Part shown: positions 42,717-52,530 of the stretch, one piece after another
How the letters are laid out: every line of letters starts with the position of its first letter
Position numbering within the stretch: position 1 is the stretch's first letter
Origin: Pedobacter sp. N36a
GTDB taxonomy: Bacteria; Bacteroidota; Bacteroidia; Sphingobacteriales; Sphingobacteriaceae
DNA: 64,000 nucleotides
NCBI RefSeq assembly: GCF_014472395.1
Contig: NZ_JACSZW010000007.1
Location: forward strand, 248,001 to 312,000
Direction of reading: 5' to 3'
Translations under genes and position numbers: made by a program
The notes under the pieces: generated by a model
The model's database searches: none
What the model was told of the DNA's origin: nothing
What the model saw: only the letters and a program-made list of their open reading frames with translations

Positions 42717-43085
42717 TTAACTGATTGATTTTCCGAAAGGTGTAAAGGCCAGGTTCATTAACTTGAAATGTTGTCTGCCAAAAGGAATACCTATAATCGT
42801 AATACAAAACAACAGGCCGAAAACCAAATGGGTTAAAGCAATCCAGAAACCGCCAAAAACCAACCATATGATGTTCATGATGGTAGACAAGCAGCCAGTA
42901 TTGGAAGAAGTATCTGTGATTTTTACCCCAAACGGTGCCAATCCCACAATGGCAAATTTGAAACATTGCAGGCCAAATGGGATACCTATAATCGTCAGGC
43001 ATAAGATCAGTCCTCCGATGATGTATTCGAAAAATATGAAAATGCCGCCGAAAATAATCCAGATGATATTGCCTATTAAATTCAT
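42717..43085 (-). CDS. YccF domain-containing membrane protein
   Basis: A 122-residue inner-membrane protein containing two YccF repeats. Each has a hydrophobic helix followed by IIGIPFGLQCFKFAIVGLAP or IIGIPFGRQHFKLMNLAFTP. Two or three transmembrane segments are visible. Function of YccF proteins is unknown. Convergent with the App1-like gene. Confidence 0.88.
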   Translation of the reverse strand: MNLIGNIIWIIFGGIFIFFEYIIGGLILCLTIIGIPFGLQCFKFAIVGLAPFGVKITDTSSNTGCLSTIMNIIWLVFGGFWIALTHLVFGLLFCITIIGIPFGRQHFKLMNLAFTPFGKSIS

Positions 43086-43157
43086 AACCTTGTTTTCTAT
43101 TTAAGATACAATAAGGAAGGCTTCGTTACATTAAATTATTGTTTTTATTATTGCATC

Positions 43158-43790
43158 ATGGTTTTTAGACTCGATGAAAAGGAGATTAGCTTTCCAGACC
43201 CGGCATTAGCCGATCCGGATGGATTATTAGCAGTAGGGGGAGACTTGAGTGTCAACAGACTGCTTTTGGCCTATCATCATGGGATTTTTCCATGGTTTAG
43301 TGATGATGATCCTATTTGTTGGTATTCGCCTCATGAGCGCTGCGTAATCCATCCAGATCAGGTGAAGATTAGCAAAAGCATGATGAAAATTCTAAAAGAT
43401 GGGGTATTTAAAATCACCTATAATGAAGCTTTTCCAGAGGTGATCAGAAATTGTGCGAAAGTTGGTAGAAAAGACCAGCCGGGCACTTGGATTACAGCTG
43501 AAATGCAGGAGGCTTATATTGCTTTACACGAACATGGATTTGCAAAAAGTGTGGAAGTCTGGAAGGATGGACTTTTGTGCGGCGGATTATACGGACTGGA
43601 AATAGGTAATGTATTTTGCGGGGAAAGCATGTTTAGCCTGGTCAGCAATGCTTCTAAAGCAGGTTTGATCTGGTTATGTCAGCATAAAAACTTTCAGCTG
43701 ATCGATTGTCAGCTCCCGAATGACCATTTGATGAGCCTGGGCGCAGTCATGATCAGTCGGGATGAATATTATCTTTTTTTGCAGGGGTAG
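43158..43790 (+). CDS. aat: Leucyl/phenylalanyl-tRNA-protein transferase
   Basis: Transfers Leu or Phe from tRNA to N-terminal Arg or Lys of proteins, marking them for N-degron degradation by ClpAP(S). The 210-residue protein has FPDPALADPDGLLAVGGDL, the GIFPWFSDDDPICWYSPHER motif and GESMFSLVSNASKAGLIWL, all canonical. Converges with the SNF2 gene, 13 bp away. Confidence 0.95.
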   Translation: MVFRLDEKEISFPDPALADPDGLLAVGGDLSVNRLLLAYHHGIFPWFSDDDPICWYSPHERCVIHPDQVKISKSMMKILKDGVFKITYNEAFPEVIRNCAKVGRKDQPGTWITAEMQEAYIALHEHGFAKSVEVWKDGLLCGGLYGLEIGNVFCGESMFSLVSNASKAGLIWLCQHKNFQLIDCQLPNDHLMSLGAVMISRDEYYLFLQG

Positions 43791-43803
43791 CTTTTTGTTA
43801 AGG

Positions 43804-46698
43804 CTAATTCAGGATTTCCCTGATGTCGTCTTTGCTCAGTGATTTGAAGAAGCTTTCTTCCGTTGTAATTAATGAGCTGGCCAGTCTTTTCTTACGGTTT
43901 TGCAAGGCAAGGATTTTTTCCTCTACCGTATCTTTTGCGATAAACTTGTAAATGAAAACTTTCTTTTCCTGTCCGATACGGTGGGTTCGGTCAATGGCTT
44001 GTTGCTCTACAGCGGGATTCCACCAGGGATCAAGAATAAATACGTAATCGGCCTGGGTTAGGTTTAAACCGACACCACCTGCTTTGATCGAGATCAGAAA
44101 CACCTTCAATTCGGTGTTTTCCTGAAACTCTGACACGATTTCTCCTCTGTTTTTTGTAGCACCATCCAGGTAGGAGAAAGGGATTTCTTCCTGCTCAAAA
44201 TATTGCCTGAAAATATTCAAGTGTTTCACAAATTGGGAGAAGATCAGCACTTTATGACCACCTTTTAATACATTATCTAGGGTATGGATCACGTTTTCGA
44301 ACTTACCGGAATCAGAGGTATAGCTTTCATCAATCATCACCGGGTGATTGGCCAGCTGCCTCAATGCGGTTAATCCTTGCAACAGCTGGACCTGTTTTTT
44401 CGCATAAGTACCATCATCCATGCTGCTCAGCAAGTCGTTTCTATAGGCTGATTTTGTTTCCTCATAATAAGCGGCCTGATCTTCAGACATGTCGCAATAA
44501 ATTACCTGCTCTGTTTTTGCTGGAAGCTCAGAGGCTACCTGCTCCTTGGTTCTGCGCAAGACAAAGGGTTTGATGATGGCCTGTAGTTTCCTGGCCTTTT
44601 CCTCATCTTTTCTTTTCTCAATGGCCTGTACATATTCATCGTTGAAGAAGGTTTGTGTACCTAATAAACCTGGATTTAAGAAAGTGAGCTGTGTCCAGAG
44701 GTCACTCACCGAATTTTCTACCGGTGTACCGCTCAGGATCAGCTTATGCCTGGATTTCAATGTTTTTACGGCTTTAAAAGATTTTGAAGAAGGATTTTTT
44801 ATGTTCTGACTTTCATCTAAAATGATATAGTTGAAATAATAATCCTTCAGTAAATCTATGTCTACGCGGGTAATGCCATAAGTGGTGATGATGATGTCGT
44901 ATTTCGCAAATTGACTGATGTCTTTGTTCCTGGAACTGCCGGTATGGGCATGAATCTTTAGTTTCGGAGTAAATTTCTTCGCCTCATTCAGCCAGTTATA
45001 GATCAGAGAAGTAGGCATAATAATCAGTGACGTACTTTTTGTCGACTGCTCTTCATCTTCTTCTTTAATTTTTTGCAGCATCGCCAGGGTCTGAATGGTT
45101 TTACCTAAACCCATATCATCCGCCAGGCAGCCACCAAAATTATACTCCCTTAAAAAGCTAAACCAATTGTATCCTGCTTTCTGATAGCTGCGTAGGTCTC
45201 CTTTAAAATGTACCGGCATTTTAGTATCAGCAATATTTTCAAAATCATTCAATCTTTGCAGCTTACGACTCAGCGTAACATTGGCAATGCCATCTTCCGC
45301 CAACTCATTGATCAGCCCGATGTGGTGTTTTTTTAACTTCAGTTCCTTGCTGCCATCAGAAAGGCTAAACAGACTTCCATATTGGGTAAACCATTTTTCA
45401 GGAATGATCGCAATGGAGCCATCAGGAAGGGTAAACTCTCTTTTTTTATGTAGGATATGTTGTTTTAGGGCAATAAATGGGATGGGGTGCTGACCGAAAT
45501 ACACGATCGCATGGATGTCGAACCAGTCATTGTCTTCTTTAATTTCAAAATCAATCTTGTTACTGGCGAACTGGAATTTCTTAGCACTCTGGTCTTGTTC
45601 AATTTCAAATCCTTCCGATTTCAATTGCTCAATATGTTCATTTACCCAGTTGAGTATCGCATAGCTCTGATTTTCATCTGCATGTGCGGGCAATTCGAGA
45701 TTATGATCCAGCGGACTAACCTTTTTAAGCCCAAGAGCGGTCAGAAAGTTAAATTTTTGTTTTTCCCATGTTGCATCTCTTTTGATGCGGGTGAAGATAT
45801 AATTGTCTTCTTTTTTTTCTATGTGTACGGTTATCTTTTTCTCATTGCCCATTGCAAAAGCATGGGCATCATACCTAAAGTATAATTGTAACTGAGAGAT
45901 ACCTGCATCCACATAAATCACCTTGATCACTGGTGTAGGTTCATGTTTCTCGGTTTTGATGTCAAATCCTTCCGCATATACATGGTATTTTTCAATCAGT
46001 GGAGCGACAAACTTTTCAAAATAAGCGCCTTCCGTTGATTTAGGAATCGTGATGTAGCGTTTGTTTAAAAAAGGCAGCAGTTTTTTACCCTCAATGTCTT
46101 GTTCGAAGAAGTATAGTACATCATTCAGCAGAAGCCAGGCCGGTTGGTTACTCACCACCTGTGCTTCTTGAAACATGAAATCAATACGCATTCCCTGGTA
46201 TTTGATGGTCGGGAAATAGCGGGTTTCCATCGCGTTGCGCCTAAAATGAAACAATACCGTAGCTGGTTCAGCAGCGAGTTCAATTTTTCGCTCTGCAGGC
46301 CAGCCATCACTGTCCATCTGATACAATGCTCCATCCTTTTTAATCAGCTCCAAAGCCTCTGCCAGTTTCTTTTCAATCTTTGGTCTTACATTCTCATAAA
46401 ACTTATCATTGAAGAACTTGCTGAAGAATTCTACCGGACGAATGGGCTTCTTATGGAATTTCTTGATGATGAAGTCCTGCTCGGTTTCATCCAGAATTTT
46501 AATCAGCTTGAAATCTTTTTCTGTCAGGTGTGCCGCGAATTCTGAGGCGGTATGAGAAAAAATTCGTTGGTAAGTTAATGAAAAGTCTCCCTGAGGGTTC
46601 AGCTGGACAATATGAGGCTCTATCAAATAACCGAAAAATTCGTGTTTACACAAGGAATAAACAATTTTACAGGGCTTAGAACTATCTACTCGTAACAT
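43804..46698 (-). CDS. SNF2-family DEAD/DEAH helicase
   Basis: A 964-residue Swi2/Snf2 ATPase. The C-terminal half (from about 490) has motif I DDMGLGKTIQTLAML, motif II DESQ in ILDESQNIKN, motif III LSGTPVEN, motif IV/V region KVLIFSQFV and GGVGLNLTQADYVF, and motif VI QAIDRTHRIGQ. The long N-terminal half (about 490 residues) is a substrate-binding region without assigned domain. Bacterial SNF2 proteins of this RapA-unlike type probably remodel nucleoprotein or RNA polymerase complexes. Monocistronic. Confidence 0.92.
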   Translation of the reverse strand: MLRVDSSKPCKIVYSLCKHEFFGYLIEPHIVQLNPQGDFSLTYQRIFSHTASEFAAHLTEKDFKLIKILDETEQDFIIKKFHKKPIRPVEFFSKFFNDKFYENVRPKIEKKLAEALELIKKDGALYQMDSDGWPAERKIELAAEPATVLFHFRRNAMETRYFPTIKYQGMRIDFMFQEAQVVSNQPAWLLLNDVLYFFEQDIEGKKLLPFLNKRYITIPKSTEGAYFEKFVAPLIEKYHVYAEGFDIKTEKHEPTPVIKVIYVDAGISQLQLYFRYDAHAFAMGNEKKITVHIEKKEDNYIFTRIKRDATWEKQKFNFLTALGLKKVSPLDHNLELPAHADENQSYAILNWVNEHIEQLKSEGFEIEQDQSAKKFQFASNKIDFEIKEDNDWFDIHAIVYFGQHPIPFIALKQHILHKKREFTLPDGSIAIIPEKWFTQYGSLFSLSDGSKELKLKKHHIGLINELAEDGIANVTLSRKLQRLNDFENIADTKMPVHFKGDLRSYQKAGYNWFSFLREYNFGGCLADDMGLGKTIQTLAMLQKIKEEDEEQSTKSTSLIIMPTSLIYNWLNEAKKFTPKLKIHAHTGSSRNKDISQFAKYDIIITTYGITRVDIDLLKDYYFNYIILDESQNIKNPSSKSFKAVKTLKSRHKLILSGTPVENSVSDLWTQLTFLNPGLLGTQTFFNDEYVQAIEKRKDEEKARKLQAIIKPFVLRRTKEQVASELPAKTEQVIYCDMSEDQAAYYEETKSAYRNDLLSSMDDGTYAKKQVQLLQGLTALRQLANHPVMIDESYTSDSGKFENVIHTLDNVLKGGHKVLIFSQFVKHLNIFRQYFEQEEIPFSYLDGATKNRGEIVSEFQENTELKVFLISIKAGGVGLNLTQADYVFILDPWWNPAVEQQAIDRTHRIGQEKKVFIYKFIAKDTVEEKILALQNRKKRLASSLITTEESFFKSLSKDDIREILN

Positions 46699-46944
46699 CA
46701 GCTAAAGGTTAAAACAAAGGGAGGGTAAGCATTTAAAAATCTTTAAACATACAGCAAATTGAACTTCTTTCAAATAAAATACCGGATTTAGCTATTTTTT
46801 TTTCTGCCCGTTCGTCGAAAAAAATAGGCCTTTGGTCGGGGATTCTTTCATTATGGTCTAAAACGGTAAAAGTTGTTGAAACGTTTCTGAAATGGAGGCG
46901 TCTTATCTACAAAACCTTAAGAAATCATTTAAAATCAAAATATT

Positions 46945-47550
46945 ATGAAAACCGCTGTAAAATCATTAATCGCCCTAACCCTAACCGCAATTGTGTTATC
47001 TACCTCTGCATTTACAAATGTATCGATGGCAGCAACTACACCAACCGCTATCAGTCCTGAAAGACCTTTCAATAAGATTGATGTACGTGGAAATGTGAAG
47101 GTAACTTTGATTCAAAGTAAAAATGAAAGACTGGAAGTAAAGAGTGAAGTGGAAGGCAATGAGCTGACATTTAAGCAGAAAGGCTATACCTTAATCATTA
47201 ACTCTGATGCAAAAGAAACTTTAGATGTAGTTATTTATGTGAAAGATTTACACAGAATTGAGGTTTCAAATGGCGCTAAAGTAGCCACTTTAGGGAAGTT
47301 TGACCTGAATGTATTACAAGTATTCCTGAACGATGATGCTAAAGCAACATTTAAAGGTAATATCAAAAGCTTGTACACCGTAACCAATGGCAGCTCAGAT
47401 TTGAAACTGCTTGGAACTGCTAACGAGCATATTTTAGTGAAAAATAAAACGTCTGTGCTGAATACTACGGATTTTGCTGCCTTGAAAACTGAGAGCACTT
47501 TCCTTGAAAATGGAATTACTGCAAACACGAAAACGACTTTAGTGAAATAG
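46945..47550 (+). CDS. Secreted GIN/DUF2807 domain protein
   Basis: A 201-residue exported protein with signal peptide (MKTAVKSLIALTLTAIVLS, cleavage near SMAA). The mature domain begins PFNKIDVRGNVKVTLIQSKN and continues with short beta-turn repeats (VSNGAKVATLGKFDLNVLQV), which is the DUF2807 putative auto-transporter adhesin head GIN pattern. Function unknown. Followed by its own terminator. Confidence 0.85.
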   Translation: MKTAVKSLIALTLTAIVLSTSAFTNVSMAATTPTAISPERPFNKIDVRGNVKVTLIQSKNERLEVKSEVEGNELTFKQKGYTLIINSDAKETLDVVIYVKDLHRIEVSNGAKVATLGKFDLNVLQVFLNDDAKATFKGNIKSLYTVTNGSSDLKLLGTANEHILVKNKTSVLNTTDFAALKTESTFLENGITANTKTTLVK

Positions 47551-47576
47551 AAAAGAAAGATTTGCGGTACTATAAC

Positions 47577-47610
47577 AAAGCGGCGGGAGATACTTCCCGT
47601 CGCTTTTTTT
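47577..47610 (+). terminator. Intrinsic terminator after the DUF2807 gene
   Basis: aaagcggcggga and tcccgtcgcttt pair over 12 bp (one G-U) with loop gatact, followed by Ts. Confidence 0.92.
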
Positions 47611-47655
47611 AGTTCAATTTATTTAAAAACCTTGCTTCTGGCAGATGATGCTGCC

Positions 47656-49194
47656 CTATAAATCAAACTTGATGCCTTGCGCCAAGGGTAAAGTATTCGC
47701 ATAATTGATGGTATTCGTTTGCCTGCGCATATAGCCTTTCCAAGCATCAGAGCCACTTTCCCTACCGCCACCAGTTTCCTTCTCGCCACCAAAAGCACCG
47801 CCGATTTCTGCACCTGAAGTACCGATGTTTACGTTCGCAATGCCACAGTCGGAGCCTGAGGCCGATAAAAACTGTTCGGCTTCCCTAAGGTTTAATGTCA
47901 TGATGGCTGAGGATAGTCCTTGCGGTACGCCATTTTGTAAGGCAATGGCCTCTTCGAGCGTTTTATATTTGATCAGGTAAAGAATAGGGGCAAAAGTTTC
48001 TTCCTGTACAATTTCAAAATGATTTTTTACTACTGCCACGCAAGGTTTTACATAACAGCCGGAATTATAGTTTTCGCCGGAGAGAACGCCTCCTTCCACT
48101 ACAAACTCCGCACCTTCCTGGATTCCCTTTTCGATCGCTTTGCTGTACATATCCACAGCTGCGGTATCGATTAATGGCCCTACATGGTGGTATTGGTCTA
48201 AGGGATCACCGATTCTCAACTGCCCATAAGCTTTAACCAATCTATTTTTAAAATCTTCAAAGATGTCTTCATGGATGATCAGCCTGCGGGTAGAGGTACA
48301 GCGTTGTCCGGCAGTACCCACTGCGCCAAACACAGCTCCAATGATGGACATTTCTAAATCGGCATCCTTTGAAATAATAATGGCGTTGTTCCCACCAAGT
48401 TCCAGGATACTTCTGCCGAATCTCCCTGCTACCGCAGTCGCAACGGTACGGCCAATTCGGGTAGATCCGGTAAAGGAGACCAGCGGAATCCGTTTGTCAT
48501 TATTGATCATGTCGCCTACAGCATTGCCAATCAACAGGTTACTGATGCCTTCTGGCATATCGTTGTCCTTGAGTACTTTTGAGATGATCTGCTGACAAGC
48601 AATGGCACATAATGGTGTTTTTGAAGAGGGTTTCCACACGCAGACATTCCCACATACCAGTGCCAATGCCGTGTTCCAGCTCCATACAGCTACCGGGAAA
48701 TTGAAGGCCGAAATGACGCCTACGATTCCCATCGGGTGCCATTGTTCATACATCCGGTGATGCGGCCTTTCCGAGTGCATCGTCAAACCATACAGCTGAC
48801 GGGAAAGTCCGACTGCAAAATCACAGATATCTATCATTTCCTGTACTTCGCCGAATCCTTCCTGTAAACTTTTCCCCATTTCATAAGAGACCAGGGTGCC
48901 CAAATCTTCTTTTGCGGCTCTTAATGCATCCCCAAACTGACGGACAATGTCGCCGCGTTTTGGTGCAGGCAAGCTACGCCAGTATTGAAACGCATTTTCC
49001 GCAGTTTTCATGACGGTTTCATAATCTTCGGCGGTAGCCACCTGTATGCGGGCAATCTTTTGCCCGTCTACCGGCGAAAAGCTATCTATAGTTTTGGCAT
49101 TTTTTGCTGCTGACCAGATCTGGCCAGTGCTGTATGCAGGATTGAGCTCCTGAATCCCTAAGTTTTTTAAAACGGAACTGATGTTTTTTTTCAT
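47656..49194 (-). CDS. amaB: Aldehyde dehydrogenase, ALDH7-type (aminoadipate-semialdehyde dehydrogenase)
   Basis: A 512-residue NAD(P)-dependent dehydrogenase of the ALDH7 (antiquitin) group, which oxidises 2-aminoadipate semialdehyde or piperideine-6-carboxylate in lysine breakdown. Landmarks are VISAFNFPVAVWSWNTALAL, VSFTGSTRIGRTVA, ILELGGNNAIIISKDAD with catalytic Glu, catalytic Cys in GTAGQRCTSTRR, and EIGGAFGGEKETGGGRESG near the end. No lysine aminotransferase is adjacent, so substrate is inferred from family. An inverted repeat lies upstream at 49332. Confidence 0.88.
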   Translation of the reverse strand: MKKNISSVLKNLGIQELNPAYSTGQIWSAAKNAKTIDSFSPVDGQKIARIQVATAEDYETVMKTAENAFQYWRSLPAPKRGDIVRQFGDALRAAKEDLGTLVSYEMGKSLQEGFGEVQEMIDICDFAVGLSRQLYGLTMHSERPHHRMYEQWHPMGIVGVISAFNFPVAVWSWNTALALVCGNVCVWKPSSKTPLCAIACQQIISKVLKDNDMPEGISNLLIGNAVGDMINNDKRIPLVSFTGSTRIGRTVATAVAGRFGRSILELGGNNAIIISKDADLEMSIIGAVFGAVGTAGQRCTSTRRLIIHEDIFEDFKNRLVKAYGQLRIGDPLDQYHHVGPLIDTAAVDMYSKAIEKGIQEGAEFVVEGGVLSGENYNSGCYVKPCVAVVKNHFEIVQEETFAPILYLIKYKTLEEAIALQNGVPQGLSSAIMTLNLREAEQFLSASGSDCGIANVNIGTSGAEIGGAFGGEKETGGGRESGSDAWKGYMRRQTNTINYANTLPLAQGIKFDL

Positions 49195-49331
49195 TCGTTT
49201 TACGGTTTATGAACGGTGATAAAGCTTTATCCTGAGGAGGATGTCTGCCTTTTACAACCGTTTTTTTAATATTTGGTTTCTTTTCTGACCTGAATTTTAC
49301 AGGTTTTCATTTAAAGTTATGTTATTTTGCA

Positions 49332-49352
49332 AGATAATTGTGATCATTATCT
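49332..49352. promoter_or_regulatory. Inverted repeat upstream of the aldehyde dehydrogenase gene
   Basis: agataat-N7-attatct (21 bp) lies in the 336-bp gap between divergent genes, within a wider ttgcaa...ttgcaa frame (49328-49361 region). The rest of the gap is AT-rich with no ORF. Candidate operator for either flanking gene; regulator unknown. Confidence 0.35.
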
Positions 49353-49530
49353 CTATTGCAAAAAGCGGTCAACTCATTTTCCCCGAGCCTTTTGCCAAAA
49401 AATATTACTGTTAGTCATTTAGGGTTCGGGTGTGTGGATGTTGAAAATTAATTAGTTTGTGCAAATATTTAATTTGTAAACTTATATTGTGTTTTTAAAA
49501 TCTGGGATCTGTTCTTTAATTATTCGCAAC

Positions 49531-50934
49531 ATGGAAGAGGAGTTTTTATTTGAGTTTAGTGATGATGCGCAACGTTCTGTAGAACGTTATGAGGAGATGA
49601 TACGTAATCAGGATCAGTACTTCTTCGATGCGCAGGCTTTTGAAAATATTATTGATTATTATATCGAGAAGAGTGATCCTGTAAAGGCACTGCAAGTGAC
49701 TGATTATGCAGTGAATCAGCACCCTTATGCCGCTGTATTTCTGGTGAAACAAGCACAGTTATTTTTTGTGACGGATCAGGTTGAAAGGTCATTTCTTTCT
49801 TTGCAAAAAGCGGAAATGCTAGAAGCTTCGGAAGCGGAGATTTATATCTTACGCGGCAACATTTACAACAGTCTGGAACGTTATGCGGAAGCATTGGATA
49901 ATTTTCAGATCGCATTGGGTTTTGCTGAATCTACCGATGAAATCCTGTTACAAATCGCTTATGTTTATCAAAATATGCTCGATTATGAACAAGCAATTGT
50001 TTATATCAAACGTAGTTTGGAACAAGATATGGAAAACAAAGATGGCTTATATGAGCTTGCATTTTGTTATGATATCCTGGATAAACAAGAAGAAAGCATT
50101 AAGTTTTATCAGGAATATATTGATAATGACCCCTATTCTTATGCGGCATGGTATAACCTTGCCAATTCGTATCATAAACTCGACCTCTTTGAAAAAGCGA
50201 TCGACGCTTATGATTATGCAATTTTAATCAAGGATAATTTTGCTTCTGCTTATTATAATAAAGGAAATGCATTGGTACAGCTAGACCGTTTTGCGGAAGC
50301 TATTGAAGTGTATAAACATACTTTTGAGTACGAACCGCCTAATGCGGATACGTATTGTGCTATCGGAGAATGCTATGAAAAGCTGGATTTAATGGACGAA
50401 GCGCGTGCTTATTACAAGAAATCCGTGAAAATGGATGCTAAAATGGCAGATGCTTGGTTCGGAATAGGAGTGACCCTCAATTTTGAAGAGCGCTATTTTG
50501 AATCCCTTCATTTTTACCGCAAAGCTTTAGAACTGGACGACGAAAATCCAGACTTCTGGTTTGCTATGGCTGATGCCTTTTATAAACTCGGACAGATTGA
50601 AGAATCTATTGAAGCTTACTATAAGGTTCTGGAGTTTAATCCGGTGGATATTGAAGCCTGGCTGGACTTTTCTACAGTGCTTTATGAGCAGGGAAGGCTG
50701 CTGGAGGCTTCAGAAACGATTTTAGACGGGATAAAAAATAACCCGGATGCCGCAGAATTATATTACCGTATGGTGGCCTATCTGTTTGCCCTTGGAGAGA
50801 AAAATGATGCACTTGTTTATTTGGAAACTGCGTTGGTGACTGATCCGGATAAACACTATATTTTGTTTGAATATTTGCCGCAATTGCAAGATAATGGCTC
50901 AATAATAGAAGTGATTAACCGCTATGTTAAATAA
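49531..50934 (+). CDS. Tetratricopeptide repeat protein
   Basis: A 467-residue cytosolic TPR protein with roughly twelve tandem 34-residue helical repeats. Clear units include YILRGNIYNSLERYAEALDN, LLQIAYVYQNMLDYEQAIVY, AWYNLANSYHKLDLFEKAID, AYYNKGNALVQLDRFAEAIE and FWFAMADAFYKLGQIEESIE. TPRs are protein-interaction scaffolds; the partner is unknown. I choose the ATG at 49531 because the sequence from 49489 adds 14 residues of different character. Confidence 0.9.
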   Translation: MEEEFLFEFSDDAQRSVERYEEMIRNQDQYFFDAQAFENIIDYYIEKSDPVKALQVTDYAVNQHPYAAVFLVKQAQLFFVTDQVERSFLSLQKAEMLEASEAEIYILRGNIYNSLERYAEALDNFQIALGFAESTDEILLQIAYVYQNMLDYEQAIVYIKRSLEQDMENKDGLYELAFCYDILDKQEESIKFYQEYIDNDPYSYAAWYNLANSYHKLDLFEKAIDAYDYAILIKDNFASAYYNKGNALVQLDRFAEAIEVYKHTFEYEPPNADTYCAIGECYEKLDLMDEARAYYKKSVKMDAKMADAWFGIGVTLNFEERYFESLHFYRKALELDDENPDFWFAMADAFYKLGQIEESIEAYYKVLEFNPVDIEAWLDFSTVLYEQGRLLEASETILDGIKNNPDAAELYYRMVAYLFALGEKNDALVYLETALVTDPDKHYILFEYLPQLQDNGSIIEVINRYVK

Positions 50935-51001
50935 TGTTACCATTTTTTATTAGATATACCTGATAAAAACTGTCCATTTTTTTTTCACCTTTGTGACCAA
51001 T

Positions 51002-51772
51002 ATGAACTACCCATTAAATAATATACCCGAAAGATCTGTAAAGCCACGCAATAAAGGAATTACAATGGTCATGGATAAAGGACTAAGCTTAAGACAAACT
51101 GAAGATTTCATTGAAGTTGCCGGAGTACATACTGATATTGTAAAATTAGGCTGGGCAACTTCGTTTGTAACGCCTAACTTAAAAGAGAAGCTCGCAATTT
51201 ATAGAGATGCAGGAATTCCTACTTATTTTGGAGGGACATTATTCGAAGCTTTTGTAATTCGTAATCAGTTTGACGACTATTGCAGAGTGCTGGATAAATA
51301 TCAGATGGAATATGCTGAAGTTTCTGATGGCTCTATTACCATTGAACACGACCTTAAATGCGAATTCATTCAGAAATTAGCAAAACAAGTCACTGTAATT
51401 TCTGAAGTAGGCTCCAAAGATGCTGCAAAGATTTTTGCTCCATACAAATGGATCAAATTGATGAATGCAGAACTGCAAGCTGGCTCATGGAAAGTAATCG
51501 CTGAAGCTAGAGAAGGTGGAAATGTTGGCATCTACAGAGGTTCTGGAGAAGTGAGGGAAGGATTAGTAGATGAAATTCTTACTCAAATTCCTGAGGAAAC
51601 CATCATCTGGGAAGCGCCGCAAAAAGAACAACAAGTTTGGTTTATTAAGCTTTTAGGAGCCAATGTAAACCTTGGAAATATCGCTCCTGCGGAAACTATT
51701 CCTTTGGAAACTATCCGTTTGGGCTTAAGAGGTGATACTTTTGATCATTTTCTGAACCTGGATAAATTGTAA
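51002..51772 (+). CDS. comA: Phosphosulfolactate synthase (ComA-like)
   Basis: A TIM-barrel enzyme of the ComA family, which adds sulfite to phosphoenolpyruvate to give phosphosulfolactate, the first step of coenzyme M synthesis in methanogens. MVMDKGLSLRQTEDFIEVAG, DIVKLGWATSFVTP, the YFGGTLFEAF strand and VSDGSITI followed by VISEVGSKD are family motifs. At 256 residues it is full length. In a non-methanogen the product may feed sulfolactate or cysteate pools; that is inference. A GTG at 50993 would add three residues. It heads a rightward run with aroE and gldD. Confidence 0.85.
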   Translation: MNYPLNNIPERSVKPRNKGITMVMDKGLSLRQTEDFIEVAGVHTDIVKLGWATSFVTPNLKEKLAIYRDAGIPTYFGGTLFEAFVIRNQFDDYCRVLDKYQMEYAEVSDGSITIEHDLKCEFIQKLAKQVTVISEVGSKDAAKIFAPYKWIKLMNAELQAGSWKVIAEAREGGNVGIYRGSGEVREGLVDEILTQIPEETIIWEAPQKEQQVWFIKLLGANVNLGNIAPAETIPLETIRLGLRGDTFDHFLNLDKL

Positions 51773-51788
51773 CCCTACATTTATACAA

Positions 51789-52529
51789 ATGAAGAAATTT
51801 GGCCTCATTGGGTATCCCTTATCTCATTCCTTTTCAAAAAAATATTTTACAGAGAAGTTCGCGCAAGCGCAAATCGCTGATTGTGAGTACGAGCTCTATC
51901 CAATTGAAAACATCAGTTCCTTTCCGGAGCTGATTGCTGATGAAGAAATTTGCGGAATTAATGTAACCATCCCTCATAAAGTGGGTGTGATGGCTTACAT
52001 AAATCAGCTGGATGAAGCAGCAGCAGAGATTGGTGCCGTAAATTGCATCGATATTCGGAGAGAAAACGGTGTTGCTGTGCTGAAAGGCTACAATACCGAT
52101 GCTTATGGATTTGAAACTTCTTTATTTCCTTTTTTAAAGGAACACCATACTAAAGCCTTGATATTTGGCGATGGAGGTGCTGCAAAAGCAATAAAATACG
52201 TACTCCATAAACTGGGGATCACGTTCTTAGTCGTAACGAGAAAACCGGCAGAAGGAACGATCTTATACGAGGACGTAAATGAAAAAATGCTGCAGGAATA
52301 TACGGTGCTGATCAACACGACACCCTTGGGAATGTCGCCTAATGTAGAGAGCTGCCCGCAGATTCCTTATGAATTTATCACGAATAAGCACCTTTCTTAC
52401 GACCTGGTTTACAATCCTGAGCTGACTAAATTTTTGGAACGAAGTGCGGCTTCCGGTGCTGCCATTAAAAATGGACTGGAAATGTTGTACCTTCAAGCCG
52501 AACGCTCCTGGTACATTTGGAACTCCTGA
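51789..52529 (+). CDS. aroE: Shikimate dehydrogenase
   Basis: Reduces 3-dehydroshikimate to shikimate with NADPH in the chorismate pathway, which feeds trpE and the futalosine route in this window. The 246-residue protein has the N-terminal FGLIGYPLSHSFSKKYF, GINVTIPHKV with the catalytic Lys, GAVNCIDI, the nucleotide-binding IFGDGGAAKAIKYVL and INTTPLGMSP. It follows comA by 16 bp and is separated from gldD by a single base, so it is clearly part of a co-transcribed group. Confidence 0.96.
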   Translation: MKKFGLIGYPLSHSFSKKYFTEKFAQAQIADCEYELYPIENISSFPELIADEEICGINVTIPHKVGVMAYINQLDEAAAEIGAVNCIDIRRENGVAVLKGYNTDAYGFETSLFPFLKEHHTKALIFGDGGAAKAIKYVLHKLGITFLVVTRKPAEGTILYEDVNEKMLQEYTVLINTTPLGMSPNVESCPQIPYEFITNKHLSYDLVYNPELTKFLERSAASGAAIKNGLEMLYLQAERSWYIWNS

Positions 52530-52530
52530 T

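Noticed and set aside
43804..46698. SNF2 helicase as part of a DISARM or similar defence system
   Set aside because: No methylase, PLD or other defence partner is adjacent; neighbours are aat and a DUF2807 protein.
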